A DNA stretch of 64,000 nucleotides from JBBRMW01 sp965246845 (GCA_965246845.1 CBDFFR010000005.1:1-64000), one strand, 5' to 3'. Numbered from the stretch's first letter, positions 1-9,344 are shown. Numbers and translations: made by a program. Notes: a model not told the origin generated them from the sequence alone.

Positions 1-1120
1 TGATCGACTGGTTGAAATGTTCGTCGGTATCCGCGAGACCAACGAGGATTTTGGCGTCCGGTGCGGCGCTGTGAACGACTTCAGCGCAGGCCGTGCCGTG
101 TACTTCCTCATCGGCGGTCAGTTCATCGATAGGCTGCGCGCCCTGCACATCGCGCGGCAAATCGGTTCCATTCATCAAGTCCTGAATCTGGCCGAAGCCG
201 AGATCGAGGACACCGACAACGACGCCCTTGCCGCTGATTCCGGCGCTGTTCCAGGTCGTCGCGCCAATGTATTTGGGACCGACGCCCTTATCGGCATGGC
301 TGAGGCGCATCACGCCGGTGGTCGTCTTCGGGATCGGCGGGCTGACCTGTTTCACGTTCTTCACGGTCGCGACCGTCAACAGATACTTGATCAGCGTGCC
401 GGGCGTCTGATAATTCGAGAGAATATCGAGCGGGATACCCACTTCAAGCTGGCCGAGTGAATTGAGCGGCGGGTAGCAGCTCACGCCGAGTTTCGTCTCG
501 TCGTCGCAGATTTGCGTCAAATCGGTCGGTGTGTTCGGCGTGAGGTAGGCCAATACCTCATCCTTCTTGTTGACATACCCACGTTCGCGCGCGAGTTTCA
601 GGACGCCTTGCAGCCCTTCCTTATCGAAGGTCATCAGCAAATCAAGATAGGATAGCGGTAGATTGAATTTTTCCAGCAGCCCGGACTCCTTGAGGAAGAC
701 CGCGAGGCCGGACGCGCCGTTGCTCTGATAGACCGCGACGAGCTGCTTGTACAGCGCGGAGAGGTCCATCTGGTCGAGCTGCATATTCGAATTGATGTAC
801 TGGCTCAATTCAGGAAACTGTTTGAGCAGCTCTTCGAGCGTGGGCGGCGGTGTGAACGTCCCTGAGAATTCAGGACCTGCGAACGCAGTAGCGGCGGGCG
901 TCGCGGCGGCGTTCGGCGTGCCGAGCGGCGGCAGGGTTGCGGTCGCGGTCGGGTTCTTCGGGGCGATTTCGATGCTGCCGTCGTCGGTCGCCGCGTAGGT
1001 CGCGAGACCTGTGGCGGTCGCTTGCGCGCGGGTGCGGTCGGCGTGCTGCGCGTTTGCCGCGCCAAATACGGTAAACAGTGACAGCGCTGCGAACAATGTA
1101 AGCAGAAGACGCGATTTCAC
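1..1120 (-). CDS. Secreted subtilisin-like serine peptidase (S8), C-terminus off the left edge
   Basis: The reading frame starts at GTG 1120, preceded at 7 nt by a strong GAAGGAG ribosome site, and stays open to base 1, so the 3' end is missing. The product begins with a signal peptide (KSRLLLTLFAALSLFTVFGAANA), then a Pro/Thr-rich stretch and an N-terminal region to about residue 295. The subtilase core follows: Asp306 lies in GVVVGVLDLGFG and His341 in EEVHGTACAEVV, 35 residues apart, as expected for the Asp and His of the S8 triad. The Ser motif (GTS) would lie beyond the edge, so catalytic completeness cannot be confirmed. The protein is probably exported and acts outside the cell. It is divergent from the permease gene on its right, with a 178-bp shared upstream region. 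Confidence 0.8.
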   Translation of the reverse strand, partial: MKSRLLLTLFAALSLFTVFGAANAQHADRTRAQATATGLATYAATDDGSIEIAPKNPTATATLPPLGTPNAAATPAATAFAGPEFSGTFTPPPTLEELLKQFPELSQYINSNMQLDQMDLSALYKQLVAVYQSNGASGLAVFLKESGLLEKFNLPLSYLDLLMTFDKEGLQGVLKLARERGYVNKKDEVLAYLTPNTPTDLTQICDDETKLGVSCYPPLNSLGQLEVGIPLDILSNYQTPGTLIKYLLTVATVKNVKQVSPPIPKTTTGVMRLSHADKGVGPKYIGATTWNSAGISGKGVVVGVLDLGFGQIQDLMNGTDLPRDVQGAQPIDELTADEEVHGTACAEVVHSAAPDAKILVGLADTDEHFNQSI

Positions 1121-1298
1121 TTGGAAACTCCTTCGGAAACGATGCAGGATGGCCTGGATTGTACAACAGGTACGGCGAAATAGTCTGACGTTCCACCACC
1201 GTATCAAATCCGTAATGGACTCTCACCTGATCTTCACTGCGCCGCTTGAATACGCGCGTTCTGTCCTTTAGAATCAAGTGGAAGTAGAGGAACCTGAA

Positions 1299-2531
1299 TT
1301 GACCATCCTCGAATCGATCCGCATCGCACTCAGCGGCCTTGCCGCCAACCGTCTGCGCGCTCTCCTGACGATGCTCGGTATCATCATTGGCGTGGGCGCG
1401 GTAATCTCGCTTGTTACCTTCGGGCAGGGCGTGGAGCGCTATATTAAGCAGCGCTTCGAGTCGATTGGGTCCAACCTGATGTTCGTCTTTACGCAGGCTC
1501 CGCCCGGCGGCGACTCCTCGAAAGTGAAGCCCGTCACGCTTGCCGATTATGAAATGCTGGCGAACCCGGCTTATGCGCCCAGCGTGCAGCGCGTCTCCGG
1601 CGAATACGCAGTCTTCGCAATCGTGACGGCGGGTCGCAACGAAACCGCGCTCGGTGTTTCCGGTGTGATGCCGCAGCATACGCAGGTCTTCGACTGGTAT
1701 CCGCAGGAAGGCCGTTTCATCGATGAATCGGATGTGAACACGTCGGCGCGCGTAGCCGTCCTCGGCAAAAGCATTGTTAAGAAGCTGTTCGACCCGGCGA
1801 TTGAACCTGTTGGGCAGACAATCAAGATCAACAATATTCCGTTTCGCGTCGTCGGCACGATGAACGAGCGCGGCGGGACGGGTTTCGGCGATCAGGATGC
1901 GGTCCTGTATATTCCAATCAGCACCGCGCAAACACGTCTCGCGCAAGCCCGCGCCGCCGACGGCAGTTACGAACTTTCTGTAATCTATGCACAGTCGATC
2001 AGCGCCGAACGCATGACCGACGCCGCGAACGAGATTACCGAAGTGCTGTTGCAGCGGCACAATATTCAGTTTCGCGACGATCAGGATTTCCAGATCATCA
2101 CGCAGGAACAGGTGCTGGGCGTGGTCGGACGCATCACCGGACTGCTGACCATTTTTCTCGCGCTCATCGCCGGGATTAGCCTCGTTGTCGGCGGGATCGG
2201 GATCATGAATATCATGCTCGTTTCGGTCACGGAGCGCACCCGCGAGATCGGCTTGCGCAAGGCGGTCGGGGCGCGAAATGGTGATATTCTGCTGCAATTC
2301 CTGATCGAGAGCATCGTGATTTCGCTGCTCGGCGGCTCTATCGGGATCGCCATCGGCGCGGCGGTCGCCATTATCGGCGGCCAGCTCGTGCCGCAAATCA
2401 CGCTGACGGTCACGCCACAGGCAATCCTGCTCGCAACGGGCGTCAGCACCGGGATCGGCGTCTTCTTCGGGTTATATCCGGCCAGCCGTGCCGCGCGCCT
2501 CAGCCCGATTAAAGCGCTAAAATATGAATGA
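1299..2531 (+). CDS. MacB/FtsX-family ABC transporter permease
   Basis: This is a permease subunit of a MacB-type ABC exporter or mechanotransmission complex, without its own ATPase domain. A first membrane helix near residues 18-40 (MLGIIIGVGAVISLVTFG) is followed by a large extracytoplasmic MacB_PCD domain, then a C-terminal FtsX core with three helices and the typical NIMLVSVTERTREIGLRKAVGA loop. I chose TTG 1299 because AGAGGA sits 7 nt upstream and because the product then aligns from its first residue with the paralogue at 3028. GTG 1278 would add 7 residues. It is followed at 47 nt by a toxin-antitoxin pair and then by its paralogue. No ABC ATPase or MacA-like adaptor is visible next to it. 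Confidence 0.88.
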   Translation: MTILESIRIALSGLAANRLRALLTMLGIIIGVGAVISLVTFGQGVERYIKQRFESIGSNLMFVFTQAPPGGDSSKVKPVTLADYEMLANPAYAPSVQRVSGEYAVFAIVTAGRNETALGVSGVMPQHTQVFDWYPQEGRFIDESDVNTSARVAVLGKSIVKKLFDPAIEPVGQTIKINNIPFRVVGTMNERGGTGFGDQDAVLYIPISTAQTRLAQARAADGSYELSVIYAQSISAERMTDAANEITEVLLQRHNIQFRDDQDFQIITQEQVLGVVGRITGLLTIFLALIAGISLVVGGIGIMNIMLVSVTERTREIGLRKAVGARNGDILLQFLIESIVISLLGGSIGIAIGAAVAIIGGQLVPQITLTVTPQAILLATGVSTGIGVFFGLYPASRAARLSPIKALKYE

Positions 2532-2578
2532 ACCGGGACTAGGACGGTGTATAGTTCACATAGGAGCGGGAGGAGACC

Positions 2579-2788
2579 ATGCGTCAAATCATTTTGATTC
2601 CTGATGACGAGGGTGGATATGAAGTCGAAGTGCCGAGCCTGCCCGGATGCTTTACGTATGGGCATACACGAGCGGAGGCAATGGAACGCGCGGCAGATGT
2701 CATTCATTTGTTTATTGAAACCATGATCGATTTGGAAATGGAGGTTCCAGAGGATATTCCGGCTCCAATTGAAGTCGCCGTCGTATGA
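2579..2788 (+). CDS. hicB: HicB-family antitoxin
   Basis: This 69-residue protein has the HicB partial RNase-H-like fold signature: an initial strand, DDEGGYEVEVPSLPGC, then a helix with the TRAEAMERA motif. HicB antitoxins bind and block HicA mRNA interferases. It has no recognisable C-terminal DNA-binding extension, so it is a short HicB. A strong GGGAGGAG ribosome site lies just upstream of ATG 2579. The stop overlaps the toxin start by 4 nt (ATGA), which implies coupled translation with antitoxin first. Confidence 0.85.
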   Translation: MRQIILIPDDEGGYEVEVPSLPGCFTYGHTRAEAMERAADVIHLFIETMIDLEMEVPEDIPAPIEVAVV

Positions 2789-3009
2789 AGCCGCCGCAAA
2801 TTAGCGCTCGCGAATGTATCAATGCGCTTGCCAAAATTGGTTTTCAGGTTCAACGACAGAGCGGTTCACATATCATTCTCGTTCGCGACGAACCAAAAAC
2901 CATTATTCCCATACCCAATGATAATCCAATCGCATTCGGAACTCTCCGAAGTATTCTTCGGCAGGCCGGGTTGAGCGTTGAAGAATTCATCATATTGCTC
3001 AGAAAATAG
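2785..3009 (+). CDS. hicA: HicA-family toxin (mRNA interferase)
   Basis: This 74-residue protein has the double-stranded RNA-binding-like HicA fold. The catalytic His is expected at position 29 in RQSGSHI, and the C-terminal GTLRSILRQAGLSVEEF block is typical. HicA cleaves mRNA or tmRNA when free of HicB. The second family histidine, usually found in a VPxH stretch, is replaced here by IPIPNDN, but the main catalytic His is kept. The gene overlaps hicB by 4 nt. The pair sits between two paralogous permease genes and points the same way, so it may be co-transcribed with them. Confidence 0.85.
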   Translation: MKPPQISARECINALAKIGFQVQRQSGSHIILVRDEPKTIIPIPNDNPIAFGTLRSILRQAGLSVEEFIILLRK

Positions 3010-3027
3010 TGGCAGTTCATAAATCGG

Positions 3028-4296
3028 ATGAACAATCTCCTCGAAAACCTGCGCGTCGCCTTCGCGGGCTTGTTGCTCAACAAACTGCGCGCCGCCCTGA
3101 CCACGCTCGGCATCAGCATCGGCGTCGCGGCGGTGATCGTCCTCGTCTCGCTGGGGCAGGCCGTGCAGGATTACGTCGCGCAGCAATTTCTCGGCATCGG
3201 GACCAACCTCGCCTTTGTCCTGCCCGCGACCAACGCAGTCGGCGGCGGGGGTGGCGGCGCGCCCGCCGCAGGCCGGAGCAGCCTGCGCTTTTCCTCGCTC
3301 ACCGAGAAGGACTGGCAGGCGCTCGCGGACCCGCTCAACGTCCCGGACGCTAAATACGTGGTTCCGTTGCTGCGCATCAACCGCGACGCCGCCTACAACA
3401 CGAGTAAATCCCGCGTCCGGCTGCATGGCACGACCCCGGATTTCTTCGCGGCGCGTAACCGCACGCTCGCGCTTGGCCGCCTTTTCGATGAAGACGATAT
3501 GAACGCGCAGGCCCGCGTCGCCGTCATCGGGTTGACCAACGTGAAAGCGCTCTTCGCGGATACGCAGTCACCCATCGGCGAGACGATCCGCATCGACAAC
3601 GTAGCCTTCAAGGTGATCGGTGTGCTGACGCGCTACGGCGGGACCAGCTTCAACGACGAGGACGACATCGTGGCGATCCCGCTGCCGACCGCGCAGAGCC
3701 GCCTCGCCAGCCAGCGCGCCCCGGATGGCAGCCGCCTCCTCAGCGTGATCTATCTTTCCGCGAGCAGCGACCAGGGCATCGCCGCGATGTCACAGCAGGC
3801 GCAGGATACGCTCCGCAAGGCGCACAACATCAACTTCCGGCAGGAAGATGACTTCCAAATCCTGACGCAGAAGGATTTGCTGGAAAGTTTCGGGCAGATT
3901 ACGGGACTGCTCACGATCTTTCTGGGGATCATCGCCGCAATTAGCCTGATCGTGGGCGGTATCGGGATTATGAATATCATGCTCGTCACCGTCACGGAAC
4001 GCACACGCGAAATTGGCCTGCGCAAGGCGGTCGGTGCGCGGCAGGGTGATATTCTGTTCCAGTTCCTGATCGAGGCGACCGTACTGGCGCTGGTCGGCGG
4101 CATCGCCGGGCTGACCGTCGCGGCACTCGGCACGTTGATTATCGGGCTGGTCGTCCCAACGCTGAATGCGAGTGTGCGCCCCGAAAGCGTACTGCTCGCA
4201 ATTGGCATTTCGACCGGGATCGGGGTATTTTTCGGAGCATACCCGGCCAGCCGCGCGGCGGCATTGAACCCTATCGAGGCGCTGCGTTATGAGTGA
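3028..4296 (+). CDS. MacB/FtsX-family ABC transporter permease (paralogue of the gene at 1299)
   Basis: This 422-residue protein has the same architecture as its neighbour: a first helix (TTLGISIGVAAVIVLVSLG), a large extracytoplasmic domain with a Gly-rich loop near residue 70, and an FtsX core with three helices containing the NIMLVTVTERTREIGLRKAVGA block. The two are clearly duplicates that have diverged mostly in the external domain. Together they may form a heterodimeric permease that would need an ABC ATPase encoded elsewhere. The ribosome site in front of ATG 3028 is weak, 18 nt after the hicA stop. The 3' end overlaps the next gene by 8 nt. Confidence 0.88.
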   Translation: MNNLLENLRVAFAGLLLNKLRAALTTLGISIGVAAVIVLVSLGQAVQDYVAQQFLGIGTNLAFVLPATNAVGGGGGGAPAAGRSSLRFSSLTEKDWQALADPLNVPDAKYVVPLLRINRDAAYNTSKSRVRLHGTTPDFFAARNRTLALGRLFDEDDMNAQARVAVIGLTNVKALFADTQSPIGETIRIDNVAFKVIGVLTRYGGTSFNDEDDIVAIPLPTAQSRLASQRAPDGSRLLSVIYLSASSDQGIAAMSQQAQDTLRKAHNINFRQEDDFQILTQKDLLESFGQITGLLTIFLGIIAAISLIVGGIGIMNIMLVTVTERTREIGLRKAVGARQGDILFQFLIEATVLALVGGIAGLTVAALGTLIIGLVVPTLNASVRPESVLLAIGISTGIGVFFGAYPASRAAALNPIEALRYE

Positions 4297-4795
4297 TGAC
4301 CCGAATCGCGACCCTTACGAAATCGACGATGAAACCTATCAGCAGACTTTTGGGAACTTCAACCCGGATGCGTACCTGTCGCGCCGTCCCGCTCGCGCAA
4401 ATCCTGATGAAAACCCGACCATTGCGCAGCCGCCACGTCAAGCGCCGCAACCGCCCGGTGATTTCTCCGATTTCAACGCGGATAATTATTTGCAGGGGAG
4501 GGGCTTGCAAGCCCCGCAACAGGGGAGCGAACTGCCGCAGATCGATCCCGATCAGCCTGTACCGCTGCAAGGCTTTGATACGCTGCCGCCCGTTGCGCAG
4601 CAGAGCCGCTACGTAACGAGTGGGAGCGCCGCCCGCATCGCGCGCGCGCAAACGCTGCGCACCAACGACCGTTTGCTTCAAACCAATCCCTCAACGCGGC
4701 TGCTTATCCTCGTCGTATTCGGAATTGGCGGGGTACTGCTAGGATCGTGCTGTATGCTCAATCTCCTGTTGCTGGTTTGGTATACCCGGCGCTAG
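4289..4795 (+). CDS. Hypothetical protein with Pro/Gln-rich N-terminus and C-terminal membrane helix
   Basis: This 168-residue protein is translationally coupled to the permease before it (8-nt overlap). The first 130 residues are hydrophilic, rich in Pro, Gln, Asn and Asp, and contain two repeats of the type FNPDAYL / FNADNYL. A single hydrophobic segment near residues 138-163 (LLILVVFGIGGVLLGSCCMLNLLLLVWY) ends just before the C-terminus, so it is probably a tail-anchored or C-terminally anchored protein. I recognise no family. Its position suggests an accessory to the permease pair. The last 57 bp overlap the convergent EamA gene. The coding sequence includes a perfect 16-bp palindrome at 4500-4515. 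Confidence 0.65.
   Translation: MSDDPNRDPYEIDDETYQQTFGNFNPDAYLSRRPARANPDENPTIAQPPRQAPQPPGDFSDFNADNYLQGRGLQAPQQGSELPQIDPDQPVPLQGFDTLPPVAQQSRYVTSGSAARIARAQTLRTNDRLLQTNPSTRLLILVVFGIGGVLLGSCCMLNLLLLVWYTRR
4500..4515. repeat. Perfect 16-bp palindrome inside a coding region
   Basis: The sequence is GGGGCTTGCAAGCCCC, preceded by AGGGGAG. It is read in frame as part of the linker YLQGRGLQAPQQG. It resembles the intergenic GTAGGGG... palindromes elsewhere in the window, so it may be a repeat captured into the reading frame. Confidence 0.6.
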
Positions 4796-5740
4796 AGCTT
4801 CAGCGCTGATTGGTTTGGGTCCCTGTCGCGTCGTGACGATCACGCCCGCGACGATCAACACGCCCCCGAAAATGGCACGCTCCGTCAATAATTCGCCCGC
4901 AAAGACGACACTGAACAGTGCCGCGAAGGGTGACTCCATCGCGTAAATCAACGCGGCCTCGCTCGGCGAGATGCGGCGCTGCGCCCAGACCTGTACGGAG
5001 AGTCCCACACCGGAAGCGAGCAACCCTGTAAAAAGCGCGGTCGCGAGGACAAGCAACGGGAGCGCCGTCGGAAGCGGATCAGCGAACGGCTGGAGCAGCG
5101 TACACAATCCGCTCTCGCAGCCGCGCGCCGAAGCGAAAAGCGGGAGCAACACCGCGCTCGTGATCCCCACTGTAGCGACCTGCATTACCGTCATCACGCG
5201 CCAATCCGCACCTTTCGGAAAGCGTTCGACGACTATAATTTGCAATGCGTAGCTCGCCGCGCAGCCGAACGCCAGCAGATCGCCCAATAGTTCGCCACCC
5301 GGCGCGTAACTGAGCAGAACCAGCCCGGCCAGCGCGATCAACGTCCCGCCCAGCACGCGCACACTCAACCGCTGGCGCAGCAGGACGAGCGCGAGAAAGG
5401 GAACCAGCACCACATATAACCCGGTGATGAAGCCCGTGCGTCCCGATTCGATCCGACGCAGAGCGAAGGTTTGCAGAATATAGCCGAGCGTGAGCATCGC
5501 GCCCGCGAGGATACCCCAGCGCACTTCCGAGCCGCGCGGCCAGCGCCGCAGGCGCAGCACGAGCGGGAGCATCACCAGCGCCGTCAGGCAGAAGCGAAGC
5601 GCGAGGAAGGCCAGCACCGGGAACGTTGCGGTCGCATCCTTGACCATGAAGAATGTCGCGCCCCAGATCGCGGCCACGATCAGTGTGGCAACATCCGCGA
5701 GCAGGTGATCGCGCGAAACAGGTTGTGTGGTTTTCAGCAT
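4739..5740 (-). CDS. EamA (drug/metabolite superfamily) membrane transporter
   Basis: This is a 333-residue protein with ten predicted membrane helices in two EamA repeats. The first starts with LIVAAIWGATFFMVKDA, the usual 'xxWGxxf' helix of the family. The second begins near residue 150 (LLGDLLAFGCAASYALQIIVVE) and contains the AALIYAMESPFAALFSVVFAGE block. Such proteins export amino acids or small metabolites; the substrate cannot be told from sequence. ATG 5740 fits the family start. Its 3' end overlaps the convergent gene on the other strand by 57 bp. Confidence 0.88.
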   Translation of the reverse strand: MLKTTQPVSRDHLLADVATLIVAAIWGATFFMVKDATATFPVLAFLALRFCLTALVMLPLVLRLRRWPRGSEVRWGILAGAMLTLGYILQTFALRRIESGRTGFITGLYVVLVPFLALVLLRQRLSVRVLGGTLIALAGLVLLSYAPGGELLGDLLAFGCAASYALQIIVVERFPKGADWRVMTVMQVATVGITSAVLLPLFASARGCESGLCTLLQPFADPLPTALPLLVLATALFTGLLASGVGLSVQVWAQRRISPSEAALIYAMESPFAALFSVVFAGELLTERAIFGGVLIVAGVIVTTRQGPKPISAEALAPGIPNQQQEIEHTARS

Positions 5741-5866
5741 ATGGAGTTCATTAGTTGGAGCGGTTCCTAATTCTATCTGAATTCACCCGTAAAGCGGCGT
5801 ACCCGCATTGACGCTCCCCATAAAATGCACTACTATCGGAGTTATGATCATTGTGTCGGGGTGAGC

Positions 5867-8800
5867 ATGTCCTTATCTGCACTGGTTCGGTATAGCCGTC
5901 GTCTCATTCCGCTGCTGATTGCGCTCTTGCTCCCGGCAGTCGTGGTGATGACCCGCGCGCAGGAATTGCAATGCGCGGACGCCATCAAACGCATCTTGCA
6001 GGATACGGGCGACCGCTGCAAGGATACCCTGCGTAACAAAGGCTGTTATGGCAACGACCTCGTGCTGGCGACCCCGCGTGAAGGCGTCCCGCTGGACGGC
6101 GCAAATGCGTTCGTCTTCCAGAAGCCGAGCGATCAGGCGAATATCACCGACATCGACACGCTGCGCCTCGCCCCGCTGAAGCAGGATGCTAACCAGTGGG
6201 GCGTATCGTATCTGCGCGTGCAGGCGAACTTCCCGGATGTGCAGGCCGGGCAGTTTGTGACGATGCTCCTCTTCGGGGATGCCAGCATCGAGGACCGCTC
6301 CAAGCAGACAAGCACAGCAACGGGCAAGCAGCAAAGCCCGCTGCAAGCCGTCTACTTCCGCACGGGCGCGGGGTCGCCGTCGTGCAAGAGTGCGCCGACC
6401 AGCGGCCTCATCTTGCAGACTCCACGCGGCGCACAAAAAGCCGAATTGACGATCAATGAGGTCAAGCTGCGCGTCGGCTCGACCATCTTCTTGCAATCAC
6501 CAAGTGACGAACTGCCGACTTTCGACCCGAACGCGCCGACCCCGACCGCTACCTCATCCAAACCCACACTGCCGCCCACCAACACGCCGCGCCTCGGCAG
6601 CACACTCGACCCGAACAAACACAAGCTGGTCCTGACCGTCATAGAAGGCAGCGTCGAAGTCACGATTGGCAACCGGACGCTGACCGTCCGCACGGGCGAA
6701 ATGCTGGAAATTCCGCTCACCGAAGACAACAGCCGTCCGTTAGGCTTTTTGTTCCCGGTTAAAACAGCGGATGTGCAGCCCATCGTTGATGTATTCATCA
6801 AGGATTCCGTACTGCAGGCACTGCTTGTCCCCACGCCGACCCCGATCCCGACCAATACACCGCGTATTGTCGCACAGGGTCCAGGGCAGGTTGCCAGCGC
6901 GACTGCACCACCTACACCAACGCCCTACCCGACTCCGATACCGACCAACGCCCCACCCGCCAATACAGCGCTCCCGACCAATGTCACCGTGACCAGCACC
7001 GCCGATAACGGTCCCGGCTCGTTGCGGCAGGCGCTCGCAGATGTCGCACCCGGCGGCGTGGTCAACTTCGCGCTTGCGTCAGAGCCGATGGCGATGCTCG
7101 AACAGGATTACACGGTGCTACGACGGGACGAAGGCGCATCTTCAATCAGTCTTTTCAGCGAAATCACCATTGCGAAAGACGTTACTATCAATGGTCCCGG
7201 CGTCAATTCTGTTACTCTCTACCCCGATGATGCCCGCGCGTTTAACATCACCGGTGGCAATGTAACAATCAACAACCTGGGCATCGCCTACGGTTTTGCA
7301 GGCGACCGTGGCGGCTGCATCAACGTCGCTGGCGGAAGCCTGACCCTTAATCAGGTAGAAGTCAGAGGGTGCAGCGCCGAAGTTGCAGGCGCGGGGATGT
7401 ATATCGCGGCTGGCGCATCGGCAACGCTTCGCAACACGCACATTAGCGGCAATGTCGGGGCGCTCGGCGCGGTAGGTGTTGCCGGAACGCTTAATGCGGC
7501 GAACACGACGATTGATAACAACTACGCAACGGGTATCGAAGGACCCGGCTCGGTCACGCTCGTGAACGTCACCATCGGCGAGAACAATGGGGATGGTATT
7601 TATCTTGTATCGGGCGGCGGGAGCATCACCAACTCAACGATTGTGAACAATGGCGCGTCCGGCGTGACAACCACAACCGGGACGCGGATCGTCAACTCGA
7701 TCTTCGCGGGCAATGGGACCGTAGACCTCTCGGGAGCGTTCACTTCGATTGGTCACAACCTTGTTCAAAACAAGGGGACGAGTGTGGGTCTCGTCGGCAG
7801 TGATATTCTTGGCTTCCCGGCGCAGATCGACGTCCTGATCAATCTGGGTGGCGCGGTCCCGACTTACGCCTTGTTCCCATCCAGTCTCGCGCTCAGTGCA
7901 GCGGACCCCGCCTATTGCCCCTCCGCCGATGCGCGCGGCATCACCCGCCCGCAGCCGCCACCCGCGACAGCGTGCGACATCGGCTCCTTCGAGTCGCCGT
8001 TTTCGACACCAATTGTTGTGACGTCGCTTGCCGATAGTGGTCCGGGCAGCCTGCGTCAGATCATCACGAGCGCACCTGCCAGTTCGACCATCACCTTCGG
8101 CGTGACAGGAACGATCACGCTCGGCAGCGAAATCGTCATCGACAAGCCGCTCATCATTCAGGGACCCGGACCGAGTGCGCTCACCATTAGCGGCGGCGGC
8201 ACGACGCGCATTTTCCGGCATACAACTAACGATACTGTCACGATTAACAATGTCACGCTCGCGAACGGCAATGCGGGCGGTGGGCGCGGCGGCGCAATCG
8301 ACAACGAGGCGGGCAATCTCTCCCTGACGCGCATCATCGTGAGAAACAACACAACCACTGATAACGGCGGCGGCGTGATCAACTGGCTTGGTGGGGGGAC
8401 AGTCGATATAAACCTCTCGACGTTCTCCGGAAACAGCGCGGCGTATGGCGGCGCGTTATTCAATTATGGCGGCGCAATGACGGTCACCAATTCGACGTTC
8501 ACCGGAAACTCGGGCAGCGTCTTCGGTGGTGCATTGCAATCCTGGACGAATACAACGCTAACGCAGGTCACGATTGCGGGAAATTCTGCGAGTGGTTCAG
8601 CGGGTGGAATACACAATTCAGGGGGAACAATTACGCTGACGCGGAGCATCATCGGAAACAATACCGCGCCTACCTGCCCGGATTTACAAATTCTGGGTAC
8701 GCTGAGTGAAGGTGGCAACAACCTAATCCAGAATGCCGGAGGTTGTGGAGTGGCAATCTTCTCCTCGACCGATGTAAACGGCGTCGATCCGCAAGTATCC

Positions 8801-9298
8801 GCGCTCGCGAACAACGGCGGCTTCACCGATACAATGGCGATTGACTATACCAGCCCGGCCGTCGATGCAGGCGGGATTTGCAGCGGCATCGACCAGCGTG
8901 GCATCGACCGTCCGCAGGGTGCAGCGTGCGACATCGGCGCGTTCGAGTACGAGGTGCTATATGCGGCGCGCGCCGCGCTACCACCCGCGACCAGCACCCC
9001 AGCGCCGACTCTTACATCCACGATTGCACCCACCGCGACCGCAAGCGCTTCTCCAACTTCGACCAGCACCGCAACGAATATCGCTGCGCCGACCAACACG
9101 GCAACGCATACCAGCACCGCGACGAATACCATCGCACCAACCAACACCAGTACCGCGACGAACACGGTTGCCCCGACGCGCACCTACACGCCGACTGCAA
9201 GCAGCACGGTCGCGCCGACGCGCACCTATACGCCAACACCGACGAACACGCCCATTTCCACATTGACGTTTACATCGACGCCGACCGCAACTCCCTGA
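5867..9298 (+). CDS. Large secreted right-handed beta-helix protein with FecR-like N-terminal region
   Basis: The protein has 1143 residues from ATG 5867, or 1157 from ATG 5825. I prefer 5867 because the signal peptide (RLIPLLIALLLPAVVVMTRAQ) then has a normal N-region. After an N-terminal domain comes a FecR-like stretch (KLVLTVIEGSVEVTIGNRTLTVRTGEML). Then come a Pro/Thr linker and two units that open with STADNGPGSLRQAL / SLADSGPGSLRQII, the start typical of CSLREA and choice-of-anchor Q proteins. Each is followed by Asn/Gly-rich parallel beta-helix repeats (GGAI, TNSTFTGNSG). The last 110 residues are a Thr/Ala/Pro/Asn-rich tail ending TPTATP, with no LPXTG or membrane anchor. It is probably a cell-surface or matrix adhesin-like protein; the substrate is unknown. 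Confidence 0.82.
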   Translation: MSLSALVRYSRRLIPLLIALLLPAVVVMTRAQELQCADAIKRILQDTGDRCKDTLRNKGCYGNDLVLATPREGVPLDGANAFVFQKPSDQANITDIDTLRLAPLKQDANQWGVSYLRVQANFPDVQAGQFVTMLLFGDASIEDRSKQTSTATGKQQSPLQAVYFRTGAGSPSCKSAPTSGLILQTPRGAQKAELTINEVKLRVGSTIFLQSPSDELPTFDPNAPTPTATSSKPTLPPTNTPRLGSTLDPNKHKLVLTVIEGSVEVTIGNRTLTVRTGEMLEIPLTEDNSRPLGFLFPVKTADVQPIVDVFIKDSVLQALLVPTPTPIPTNTPRIVAQGPGQVASATAPPTPTPYPTPIPTNAPPANTALPTNVTVTSTADNGPGSLRQALADVAPGGVVNFALASEPMAMLEQDYTVLRRDEGASSISLFSEITIAKDVTINGPGVNSVTLYPDDARAFNITGGNVTINNLGIAYGFAGDRGGCINVAGGSLTLNQVEVRGCSAEVAGAGMYIAAGASATLRNTHISGNVGALGAVGVAGTLNAANTTIDNNYATGIEGPGSVTLVNVTIGENNGDGIYLVSGGGSITNSTIVNNGASGVTTTTGTRIVNSIFAGNGTVDLSGAFTSIGHNLVQNKGTSVGLVGSDILGFPAQIDVLINLGGAVPTYALFPSSLALSAADPAYCPSADARGITRPQPPPATACDIGSFESPFSTPIVVTSLADSGPGSLRQIITSAPASSTITFGVTGTITLGSEIVIDKPLIIQGPGPSALTISGGGTTRIFRHTTNDTVTINNVTLANGNAGGGRGGAIDNEAGNLSLTRIIVRNNTTTDNGGGVINWLGGGTVDINLSTFSGNSAAYGGALFNYGGAMTVTNSTFTGNSGSVFGGALQSWTNTTLTQVTIAGNSASGSAGGIHNSGGTITLTRSIIGNNTAPTCPDLQILGTLSEGGNNLIQNAGGCGVAIFSSTDVNGVDPQVSALANNGGFTDTMAIDYTSPAVDAGGICSGIDQRGIDRPQGAACDIGAFEYEVLYAARAALPPATSTPAPTLTSTIAPTATASASPTSTSTATNIAAPTNTATHTSTATNTIAPTNTSTATNTVAPTRTYTPTASSTVAPTRTYTPTPTNTPISTLTFTSTPTATP

Positions 9299-9318
9299 TC
9301 AACAACGTACATCTCTTT

Positions 9319-9344
9319 GTAGGGGCGGACCTGTGTGTCCGCCC
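9319..9344. repeat. Dispersed palindromic repeat (GTAGGGGCGGAC...GTCCGCCC)
   Basis: The arms GGGCGGAC and GTCCGCCC pair around a short TGT-rich centre, and the left arm carries the leader GTAG. Copies with the same layout occur at 11372, 16600, 16640 and 54262, always between genes. This copy lies 20 bp after the stop of the beta-helix gene and may also act as a hairpin that ends transcription. Confidence 0.7.

Noticed and set aside
870..2396. 508-codon open frame on the minus strand over the first permease
   Set aside because: It is antisense to a well-supported permease gene. The translated product is low-complexity, Arg/Asp/His rich and has no recognisable domain; long antisense frames are common in GC-rich DNA.
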